A stretch of DNA of 64,000 bases from Rhizobium etli 8C-3 (GTDB taxonomy: Bacteria > Pseudomonadota > Alphaproteobacteria > Rhizobiales > Rhizobiaceae): positions 366,632 through 430,631 of the forward strand of contig NZ_CP017242.1 in the NCBI RefSeq assembly GCF_001908375.1, in the 5' to 3' direction. The notes beneath the pieces are model-generated. The model did no database searches. It was not told the DNA's origin and saw nothing but the letters and a program-made list of their open reading frames with translations. The position numbers and the translations under genes were made by a program. Shown one piece after another: positions 17,832-24,850 of this stretch; positions within the stretch are counted from its first letter, which is position 1, and the number at the start of each line of letters is the position of its first letter.

Positions 17832-18653
17832 GGTTCTGTTGCAAGTTTTTGGAAAGGTCGCAGAGACGGTTATCGCTGGACACAGTTATGCCGCGAGTGC
17901 GGCGAATTGCTGAAATGCCGATTGGCCATATGTTGAAAATTGCCGCTTGCGGATCATGTGGGCCACTTCGATGCCGTCCAGTGTCGCTGACGCAGATCGG
18001 AAAGATTTGAAGCCTTTCATGGGTCGGGTCAGCTTCCTGATAAACCGGTGGTCCTGCTCAATCATGTTGTTGAGATATTTGACCTGCAGGATCTCGATCA
18101 GCCAGAACCATCCATACAACAGCAGCAGCCGGTTGATGTTTTGCAATCCTGCCAGGTTCGCGCCGCTCTTGTCGAGGACCACCTTTTCGGGCCAGCCATT
18201 GCTCTTGATCGTGCGGGCGAAGAAAGCGCTGGCCGCGGCCTCATCGCGGTGCTCAGACAGCATGAAATCAAGGGTTTTGCCGAATTTGTCGACAGCGCGA
18301 TAGAAATAGGTCCACTTGCCTTTGACCTGGATATAGGTCTCGTCCATCCGCCAGGAGCTGCTGGTTGCGGATTTGCGGCGCTGGGCCTGGCAGGCAATCA
18401 GGGGCGAATATTTCACCACCCATCTGTTCAGCGTCGCGTGGTCAACAGCAACGCCGCGCTCGGCCATAATCTCTTCCAGATCACGATAGGAGACCGCATA
18501 TCTCACGTAGAAAAATACCGCGTATAAAATCACGTCTTTCTCCTTTGAAATCGATCATGATCGGGGAAACTCGACATGCCTGCTCATATTCAACCAGAAT
18601 CTATGCCATGATCAATCAGGTTGCAAATTCGCTGAGAAGCTTGCGACAGAACC
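17832..18653 (-). mobile_element. IS6-family insertion sequence (822 bp)
   Basis: Its ends are GGTTCTGTTGCAAG (17832-) and, read inward from 18653, GGTTCTGTCGCAAG. These are IS6-family terminal repeats with one mismatch in 14 bp. One transposase gene fills it. The 8-bp flanks differ (ATTTCGCA and CACTCCGC), so this copy was left by a replicon fusion or deletion event, not a simple insertion. The flanking truncated tetR and integrase support a deletion. Confidence 0.8.
17886..18533 (-). CDS. tnpA: IS6-family transposase (215 aa)
   Basis: A DDE transposase with YRDLEEIMAERGVAVDHATL (HTH), WRMDETYIQVKGKWTYFYRA (first Asp), VLDKSGANLAGL (second Asp position) and FIRKLTRPMKGFKSFRSA. The catalytic Glu region differs from IS26 (NNMIEQDHRFIRK). 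Length is near the family norm (about 234 aa). It is probably functional. Confidence 0.85.
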   Translation of the reverse strand: MILYAVFFYVRYAVSYRDLEEIMAERGVAVDHATLNRWVVKYSPLIACQAQRRKSATSSSWRMDETYIQVKGKWTYFYRAVDKFGKTLDFMLSEHRDEAAASAFFARTIKSNGWPEKVVLDKSGANLAGLQNINRLLLLYGWFWLIEILQVKYLNNMIEQDHRFIRKLTRPMKGFKSFRSASATLDGIEVAHMIRKRQFSTYGQSAFQQFAALAA

Positions 18654-18869
18654 CACTCCGCTGCCATGGAGTTGCTGCAGGCGGGCGTCGACTGCTCGGT
18701 CATTGCCCTGTGGTTGGGCCACGAAGCGATGGAAACGACGCTGACCTATCTTCATGCGCACCTCGAACTGAAAGAATCTGCACTCGCAAAGCTGAAGCCA
18801 TACGAACGCGCTAAGGCCGAGCGATTTCGACCAAACGACCGGCTTCTGGAATTCCTGAATGCCCTCTGA
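18654..18869 (+). pseudogene. phage-type integrase, C-terminal fragment
   Basis: Starting exactly at the IS6 right end the frame reads HSAAMELLQAGVDCSVIALW, then LGHEAMETTLTYLHAHLELK. This is the end of a tyrosine recombinase, with the His of LGH and the nucleophile Tyr in TYLHAH. The N-terminal and central parts, including the first catalytic Arg, were removed by the IS-mediated deletion. Confidence 0.7.
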
Positions 18870-18984
18870 GCATCAGAACTATGCCGAGAGTCAACCAACG
18901 GTTCCCGGCCGAACAGGCCGGGAACGTGCGGTGTGCCGTCGACGCCAGAAGAAGCATTCGGCATAGTTCGCCGGTCGGCATAAA

Positions 18985-19124
18985 CCTGCAAAATGAATGG
19001 CGTCGATCCGCTCGACTGGCTCTCGCAGACCTTGACCCGCATCGCTCAAGGCTGGCCCGCATCCGAAATCGAAGCCCTCTTGCCCTGGAACTTCAGGTCA
19101 GACGCCGTCAGCTAACCGCTTACG
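18985..19124 (+). mobile_element. IS66-family remnant (transposase end and terminal repeat)
   Basis: A short frame MNGVDPLDWLSQTLTRIAQG, then WPASEIEALLPWNF, is the C-terminus of an IS66 TnpC, similar to the end of the intact copy at 11742. It is followed by CTAACCGCTTAC, the IS66 terminal repeat. The rest of this older copy is gone. The stretch 19125-19333 holds no gene I can identify. Confidence 0.65.
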
Positions 19125-19333
19125 GTGGACCATACGAAGGCGACATATTTGTCGTCGACGAGGAGACCCGGCAGCCGATCGGCCGGCCCTGATGTTCGGC
19201 CGCCGCAGCGAATTGCTCGGAAGCGCGATATGGACGTACGCATCGATAGGTGAAAGGAGCGCTCCCTCGATTTGCACCCTTCTCATGTCGCAGCGTTCTC
19301 CGAAGGGAGAAGAGGTGGAAGCGCCAGCACGAT

Positions 19334-19576
19334 CTAATGAAATGGCCCCATCTTAGGCGGCAGGGTTGCTGAACTCTCTAACTGACGGAAATCTATTTCG
19401 ACTCCGTCCATTGATATCCGCACCCATAGTGAAGGAGGAGGAGTGGCGCTCAGATACTCCTCGACCGCAGCAATGGCGTCCGCAAGGGAATGAGCGCCTA
19501 CCTCATATTCTTTGGTGACAACGTCCTTGCCATTTACGATATAGTCGAGCTTACCGCGGTAAACCGTTTTATTCAT
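19334..19576 (-). CDS. small hypothetical protein (80 aa)
   Basis: The ORF MNKTVYRGKLDYIVNGKDVV continues with a natural amphipathic pattern (SLADAIAAVEEYLS) and ends LPPKMGPFH. The ATG at 19576 is preceded, on the minus strand, by GAGGAATGAACA. It resembles small stand-alone rhizobial proteins of unknown function, and no family is recognised. It sits between IS66 and IS110 debris, on the opposite strand to the IS66 remnant. Confidence 0.5.
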   Translation of the reverse strand: MNKTVYRGKLDYIVNGKDVVTKEYEVGAHSLADAIAAVEEYLSATPPPSLWVRISMDGVEIDFRQLESSATLPPKMGPFH

Positions 19577-19789
19577 TGTTCATTCCTCGCAATAAAAAGC
19601 CCCGTTCAGATAAGAAGAGTTTCAACAAAATGGATGGGCGAACGCCGGTAGGATTTCATTGGTAACCCATTAGATGGGAGCAGGCCGTGATGTAGGGCCT
19701 TACTACTGGTCACACCCTTCCTAATACCAACCCTCAATGAATCTGACTCTCGGGATTCCCAAAAGCTGATGAATCTGAATCGATGACGC

Positions 19790-20200
19790 AAACGGGAGGT
19801 TTGCGATCGGTTCATTGCCAAGTGAAGCCAGTTCTCCAGCCTATGACGGCGGCCTTGAGGAACGATAATCCCGCGCTCCAAGAGAATTGCCCGCAATTGG
19901 TTCAGAGCAGTTCGCTCTCCAACAACCCGATCACGAGCGCGATGAAGGTTCTGCATATCCAACTGCTCTTCTTCCTTGACCTCAACGAATCGCATAGTTG
20001 GCCGCGTGGCTGCTTCTGCTATTCCCTCCGCATCACGATCATCGTTTTTCTGGGGCCTTGATATAGGGGCGCACATATTCGGGGGACATCAGTCGGATGT
20101 CGTGCCCCTGGGATCTCAGTTGCTGACCAAGATGATTGCCGTGACACACGATGGGCATTGCAGCCATACTATTTTGCCTGCGGTATCGGGTAAACGGATA
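19790..20200 (-). pseudogene. IS110-family transposase remnant
   Basis: Minus-strand pieces GQQLRSQGHDIRLMSPEYVR, PYIKAP, KNDDRDAEGIAEAATRPTMR, EEQLDMQNLHRARDRVVGER and RAILLERGIIVPQGR match the DEDD N-terminal domain of IS110-type transposases. There is a frameshift at the PYIKAP/KNDDRD junction and the C-terminal half is absent. Confidence 0.7.
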
Positions 20201-20351
20201 TGGCGTTTCATTTGTCATAGCCAGCCGCTCTGATCGCACGATGAAAATCCTGCGGGAATATTACGTTTGAAACGTGTAACCGATTGCTACGAAATGCCGA
20301 GATCGTTACCCTAGGATTTCCGATTGTTTAGTAGGGGCAAGTGAATCCGGC

Positions 20352-20783
20352 TCAAATTACTTGCCTCTCTGCCGACTCTTGATGAATTCGAAAGCCATGC
20401 CGCAGATAGAAATCCAAGGCCGGATTATTGGTCAGGACGCTCAAGCGGAGCGGAATTTCACCGCTCTCCGCATCCGCTATAACGCCCCAGAGAATTTTCG
20501 AACCAATTCCTCGCCGCTGAGATGCGGGCTCTATGAATAATTCCTCGAGCCATAGGTGGTCACTATGCTTCTCAACGGTAACGCAGCCGACATCATGGCC
20601 GTCCTCGACGATGATCTGGCAGCCATCGATAGAGTTCCGCACGTCCAGATCAGGCGACCAGGAGCCCCAGAGTGCAACGGCGTATTCTCGCATACCAACC
20701 TCCTTTAGCCATACGAGAAAAGGCTTGTCGGCTTCGATGGCCGGTCGCTTGGAAATCATCGGCATTACCTCAGAGTGTCGCAA
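20352..20783 (-). CDS. GNAT-family N-acetyltransferase (143 aa)
   Basis: The GNAT fold is visible from motif A: LWLEELFIEPASQRRGIGSK, with the acetyl-CoA loop Q/R-x-x-G-x-G/A (QRRGIG). Downstream LRLSVLTNNPALDFYLRHGF is the motif B region with the conserved NPA and YxxxGF. ATG codons at residues 1, 7 and 9 are all possible starts. The substrate is unknown. It is flanked by IS110 debris and an HTH gene on the other strand. Confidence 0.7.
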   Translation of the reverse strand: MRHSEVMPMISKRPAIEADKPFLVWLKEVGMREYAVALWGSWSPDLDVRNSIDGCQIIVEDGHDVGCVTVEKHSDHLWLEELFIEPASQRRGIGSKILWGVIADAESGEIPLRLSVLTNNPALDFYLRHGFRIHQESAERQVI

Positions 20784-21145
20784 AATCTCAATTCATTCCG
20801 CGAGGACTGTTGCGCAGACAATTGGGCTACGCTGCTATATTTCCAGCGCGAAGTCCGCTCCAGACTTCGCGGAGACGAACAAATGATCTCGTTTATATGG
20901 GCGAGGTTTTGCACAATCTAGGAAAACGAGGTTTGGGCGTAAAAAGCAACGGCTCTCAAATCGCCTGCCCGTTCCATAATTCCTATTATGCGAGATGTTA
21001 TAACATAACTCCGAGTACTGAAGACGAGATATTGATCTCCCAGACTCCTCCCGGGGCACCTTGGCTGCCGTCGCACAGGTCTCGGCGGCAGCCACTTTTC
21101 TCGGGGGCATCGTCGCCAACGGCCCAACTGGACGCGATTTTCGCC

Positions 21146-21583
21146 ATGAAGGAACGGACGCTCCCGCCGCTCGAAAAGGCCTGCCTTCGGTGGATTGCTC
21201 GAGGCAGGACCATTGCTGAAATCGCTTCGATTGAGGGCAAAAGCGTCGCTGATATCGAGAGCTGCGTGCAAAGTACGTTGGTCGCACTGAAGGCAAAATC
21301 GATAAAGGAGGCGCTCCAGAAAGCCGACCTCAGTGAGTCCGACCGATCGATTTCTTCAGGCGCTCTTGCCGTCGGCTCTAAAACGGAACCGACCTTGCTG
21401 CCGAGAGCGGCGGGAAACGAATGGCACAAGCGTGAAAGCCGTGCGCAGAATCTGCGTTCCAGACGAAGCAAGTCAATCCCGCTTGTCTGTGATGGCGTCC
21501 TGGCCCAGCGCCGGATCTTCCACGTTCAACCCGTAAAGGGTCCGATAGCAAGCTGCGGCCGCTTCGGCTTCGCCTCGCGGTGA
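21146..21583 (+). CDS. LuxR-type HTH protein (start uncertain)
   Basis: The recognisable part is a GerE/LuxR-like DNA-binding helix bundle: LPPLEKACLRWIARGRTIAE, IASIEGKSVADIESCVQSTL and VALKAKSIKEALQKADL. No acyl-HSL-binding or receiver domain is seen. ATG 21146 is the first credible start; the open frame extends upstream to about 20672 without homology. The last ~65 residues (Arg-rich) may lie beyond a frameshift that removed the original stop. Rhizobia carry many small solo LuxR-type HTH proteins of unknown role. Confidence 0.45.
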   Translation: MKERTLPPLEKACLRWIARGRTIAEIASIEGKSVADIESCVQSTLVALKAKSIKEALQKADLSESDRSISSGALAVGSKTEPTLLPRAAGNEWHKRESRAQNLRSRRSKSIPLVCDGVLAQRRIFHVQPVKGPIASCGRFGFASR

Positions 21584-21718
21584 TCGCGCCCGTCGCTAGG
21601 CCCCCTTTGAGGAGCCATCGAGCGGGAATTGGCCCGCTCCGAATGGAGCCTCTCATATGTCGTACGATCTTTCGCTCGCTCAGACCCACGCCTTCCAGCT
21701 CTCCCGCGACCTGACGGT

Positions 21719-22710
21719 TGGCAATGTGCCATGCGATCGTGCGTCTGAACTGCCTCGTCGTGATCCGCCAGGGCCGATCACCTGGTCCGTTCGGAACTGC
21801 CGGTGTGTCCGTTGTGCCGAACAGGTCGTTGCGATGGTCGCGGAAACGGTTGAGCTGACGAACGATCTCGGCCGAGAGGTGATCCTTGCAAACGGGCCTT
21901 GCGATAAGAACCGGCCAGAGCGTCGTGAGGCCACGGGCAGATGCTACCCGAAATGACAGGCGTTCCAGAACGTCGATAGCTTTGGCGACAGGCTCGATCG
22001 TAATCCACTCGGCCGGCTCACCTTGGTTTGACATACCCTTGTAGGCGACCGATCGAACGCGATGACGCATGATCATCCCATCTTCACTGCGCGTCACGGA
22101 AAGGCACCCGCGCTGCATTGCCTGCACCTCGCAGTCGCGCATCCCTTCGGCACAATCGCCGGCATGATTCAGTATAAACATGTCTCCATCGCCGCCTTCG
22201 ACGGCTATGCCGGCTCCAGCCGATCCGGCTTCCGTGCGGACGTCGAGAACCAGAGCAGCCTCGGCTAACTCGATGACTTATTTCGATGAGCCTCAGGCCG
22301 GCGCCAAGCTGTCCGGACCCGCCGCAACGCGCATAGCCAAGACGCTCGACGGCATATCGGCAGAACTCGGCCCGCTTCCGGCGATGATTGCGGACCGTGC
22401 CCGGCTCCGCACAATGCTCGCGAGCCTCGCGCGAACATTGCATGTCGGGGTGCTGGCCGATAGCTTCTTCGATCCCGGCACTGCCGCCTGCCTGAAGCAG
22501 GCAACCGATGCCAAAGGCCCGCTGACAGCGCTTTGCCAGCCGACCATTTGTCCCAATGCCTGCATCACCGCAAGACATCGGCCCGTTCCGCGCGCGCGAT
22601 CATGGTCTGCGCCTCCTTCAGTTCGCCCGTCGAGGCAGGGCTCGGGTGTGGCAGACGCTGCCAGCCCATCAACCCTGTTCCGCACCAGCACCGAGAACAG
22701 GGTGTGACGG
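21719..22710. pseudogene. site-specific integrase with inverted internal segment
   Basis: The central part is read on the minus strand from about 22146 to 21720: GMRDCEVQAM, RSEDGMIMRHRVRSVAYKGM, PAEWITIEPVAKAIDVLERL and RPWRITTRQFRRTIAWHIAN. The expected continuation is on the plus strand from 22143: PFGTIAGMIQYKHVSIAAFD, GYAGSSRSGFRADVE, then PLTALCQPTICPNACITARH. Turning the segment 21720-22142 around would restore one integrase reading frame across IANR/PFGT. The upstream N-terminal part is not found, so a deletion is also likely. Confidence 0.55.
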
Positions 22711-22738
22711 GCCGGCCTCCCGCGTCTGCCCCTGCCGC

Positions 22739-22762
22739 CTCGCCCTCGACGGAGAGGGCGAG
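22739..22762 (+). promoter_or_regulatory. hairpin just upstream of the ardC ribosome binding site
   Basis: CTCGCCCTC and GAGGGCGAG form a perfect 9-bp stem with loop GACGGA. Three bases separate it from AAGGAGG (22766-22772), which precedes ATG 22778. It could influence ardC translation or be a protein-binding dyad. Confidence 0.4.
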
Positions 22763-22777
22763 CTGAAGGAGGTACCC

Positions 22778-23701
22778 ATGACCACTGATCACAACCGCCA
22801 GACACCGACCGATATCTACGAGCGCGTCACCAGCCAGATCATCGCCGCCATTGAGGCCGGCGCCGGCGACTACCGGATGCCCTGGCATCACGACGGATCG
22901 GCCATCACCACACCCGTCAACGTCGCCGCCAGCAAGGCTTATCGCGGTGTCAACATCGTCTCGCTCTGGGCTGCGGCGCACGCGGCCGGCTATCCCGCCG
23001 GCATCTGGGGCACCTACCGCCAATGGCAGGCGCTAGGCGCCCAGGTTCGCAAGGGCGAACGCGGTCACCTTGTCGTGTTCTGGAAGACCACCGATCGCGG
23101 CGAGGCGGACGCCCAGGACGGCGACGCGGATCGCGACGAGCCCGGCCGCCGCATGTTCGCTCGCGGCTATACCGTGTTCAACTGCGCGCAGGTCGACGGC
23201 TACACGCCGCCCGCAATGCCGGTGCTGCCCGAGGTCGAGCGAATCGAGCGGGCCGAACGCTTCTGTACCGCCCTCGGCATCGACATTCGGCACGGCGGCT
23301 CGCAGGCCTGTTACCGCCCGTCCACGGATAACGTGCAGATGCCCGATTTCGCCTGCTTCCGTGACGCCGTCGCCTATTATGCCGTGCTGCTTCACGAATG
23401 CGGCCACGCTTCCGGCGCCAGCCACCGCCTCGACCGCGATCTCTCCGGACGGTTCGGCTCGGCCGCCTATGCGATGGAGGAATGCACCGTCGAGCTCCTG
23501 AGCGCGATGATCTGCGCAGACTTGGGCCTCAGCGTCGAGCCCCGGCCCGACCATGCCCGCTACATCGCCTCCTGGCTCGAGGTGCTGCGCTCCGACAAGC
23601 GCGCCATCTTCAGCGCCGCGAGCAAGGCGCAGCAGATCGCCGACTGGATGCACGTGCAGCAGACCGTTGCTCGTCAGCACGAGGTCCGGGGCGCCGCATA
23701 G
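22778..23701 (+). CDS. ardC: ArdC-type anti-restriction protein (307 aa)
   Basis: The start is ATG 22778, with AAGGAGG six bases before it. The N-terminal ssDNA-binding domain (about 10-135; DIYERVTSQIIAAIEAGAGD, PVNVAASKAYRGVNIVSLW, GTYRQWQALGAQVRKGERGH) is followed by a zinc metallopeptidase-like domain (about 150-290) with HECGHASGASHRLDR (HExxH-like HECGH) and the downstream Glu in YAMEECTVELLSAM. ArdC proteins protect incoming single-stranded plasmid DNA against host restriction during conjugation. A leading-region role fits its place on a conjugative plasmid. Confidence 0.9.
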   Translation: MTTDHNRQTPTDIYERVTSQIIAAIEAGAGDYRMPWHHDGSAITTPVNVAASKAYRGVNIVSLWAAAHAAGYPAGIWGTYRQWQALGAQVRKGERGHLVVFWKTTDRGEADAQDGDADRDEPGRRMFARGYTVFNCAQVDGYTPPAMPVLPEVERIERAERFCTALGIDIRHGGSQACYRPSTDNVQMPDFACFRDAVAYYAVLLHECGHASGASHRLDRDLSGRFGSAAYAMEECTVELLSAMICADLGLSVEPRPDHARYIASWLEVLRSDKRAIFSAASKAQQIADWMHVQQTVARQHEVRGAA

Positions 23702-23715
23702 GCGCCCTAGCTCGA

Positions 23716-24135
23716 TCAGTTGACAGCCCGCTCCTGGAACAGCGTCTCGATCAGCGGACACTCCGGGGGCGTGCCGTCGCCGCATTGGGCAACGACGGAT
23801 TTGAGAACGCGCTCCATGCCCCTCAGGTCGGCGATCGTCGCCCGGACGTCGGCAAGGTGAACGGCAGCGACGTCGCGTGCCTCGGCACAAGGCCGGTTGC
23901 GCTCGTCGATGAGGCGCAGCAGTTCGCGGATTTCATTGAGCGAGAAGCCGAGCTCGCGCGCCCGTATGACGAAGCGAAGCCGCCGTTTGTGCGTGCCGTC
24001 ATAGCTTCTGTAACCCGCCGTCGTGCGCGGCGGCTCGCCTATGAAGTCTTTCGTCGTGCAGACAACTCTCTCGACATGACCGTGAGCTCCGAGCTTTCCG
24101 ACAATAGCTACGGATTTCCTGCCTCCATCTCCGCA
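23716..24135 (-). pseudogene. MerR-family metal regulator with compensated frameshift in the HTH
   Basis: The C-terminal three quarters match MerR: EPPRTTAGYRSYDGT, LRFVIRARELGFSLNEIREL, then Cys residues in NRPCAEAR, VVAQC and PPECPLIETL. The spacing C-x34-C-x7-C is close to the Hg(II)-binding trio of MerR (C-x34-C-x8-C). Upstream the winged-HTH part is damaged: the frame reads HVERVVCTTKDFIGE, while a shifted frame gives HDERLH in place of YYERLG. So two indels cancel each other and destroy helix 2 and the wing. No mer resistance genes adjoin it. It is probably inactive. Confidence 0.55.
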
Positions 24136-24233
24136 TAGCACTGGTGCTGCCGACCAGAGTTTCTGGGCGTTTGCCGATTTGGTTGGCTGCTGCACCGCCT
24201 TCGACCGTTGCGATTGGCCCTCGATAGGAACCA

Positions 24234-24515
24234 TTGCCACGTCCCTTTGCCTGACGTTATCGGCGCTCCATGTGCGGGCTCGATGAGGCATGTCCGACCG
24301 GAGAGCGGCTCCGCCTCGATCGTCCTCCCGCAACGGCCATCCGAAACTTTCTTCCCCTGACGGCTTTGCCGCCATTCCTCGCGCAGCAACAAAGTTCCTC
24401 CCGGCCGCCCTCCATTTCATTTCGGCCCCTTGGGTGCGGTCCGATCGTCCCCGGTCCTTGCGACAGCCATCGAGGCCGCAATGGAGCGGCCCGAAACAGC
24501 AAAAGGAACTTGGAC
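24234..24515 (+). repeat. DUF736 leader sequence, copy 1
   Basis: About 280 bp in front of the DUF736 gene are nearly identical to 33597-33883. A shorter core (CTTCCCCTGAC, then GCCATTCCTCGCG and AGCAACAA) recurs in front of both DUF736 genes inside the RIT element (about 27756-27796 minus, 31547-31590 plus). It contains no ORF of its own and probably holds the promoter and a structured leader. Confidence 0.65.
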
Positions 24516-24661
24516 ATGGCTACCATCGGCACCTTCACCTCCACCGAAAACGGCTTCTCCGGCTCGATCCGCACGCTGGCCCTCAACGTCAAGGCCCGTA
24601 TCGCCCGCATCGAGAACCCCTCCGACAAGGGCCCGCACTTCCGCATCTACGCCGGCAACGT
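24516..24661 (+). pseudogene. DUF736 gene, 5' half (interrupted)
   Basis: ATG 24516 begins [20 protein letters not shown], then [27 protein letters not shown]. The frame is broken inside the codon after GGC AAC by the 7.5-kb insertion. The 3' half resumes at 32177; joining the two gives a 103-residue DUF736 protein in frame. DUF736 proteins are small, conserved on rhizobial plasmids near ardC, with no proven function. Confidence 0.9.
24657..24661. repeat. 5-bp direct repeat AACGT, left side of the RIT insertion
   Basis: AACGT is repeated at 32172-32176. Removing the element with one copy restores the DUF736 reading frame exactly, so this is the target duplication or the shared recombination core. 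Confidence 0.75.
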
Positions 24662-24756
24662 CGATTATGCAGAGAGCGGGATTTTGCGGAGTGTTGGTCG
24701 CTGAAACCTGCTTTTGCCGGTGTTTGCGGTGGATTTTACTCCGCATAATTCCGGAG
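24661..24756 (+). repeat. left terminal inverted repeat of the RIT element (~96 bp)
   Basis: It starts TCGATTATGCAGAGAGCGGG and ends TACTCCGCATAATTCCGGAG. It matches the reverse complement of 32056-32151 with two mismatches. Each copy has a TTATGC near its outer end and CCGCATAA near its inner end, probable recombinase-binding half-sites. Confidence 0.85.
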
Positions 24757-24850
24757 CCTTCTGTGCCGCTGAGATAGATAGTGCGTCTTAAAATACGGAC
24801 GTCTTTGGCCTATGCTGGTCCGCGGGATCATTTAGGCGAAAGCTGCAAAG

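Noticed and set aside
21378..22181. 267-codon minus-strand ORF as a complete gene
   Set aside because: Only its middle matches an integrase; the rest is antisense to the HTH gene and to integrase parts on the other strand. Treated as part of an inverted pseudogene.
22778..23701. Longer ArdC starting at 22556
   Set aside because: The upstream frame encodes Arg/Pro-rich sequence from the decayed integrase tail, and a strong ribosome binding site precedes ATG 22778.
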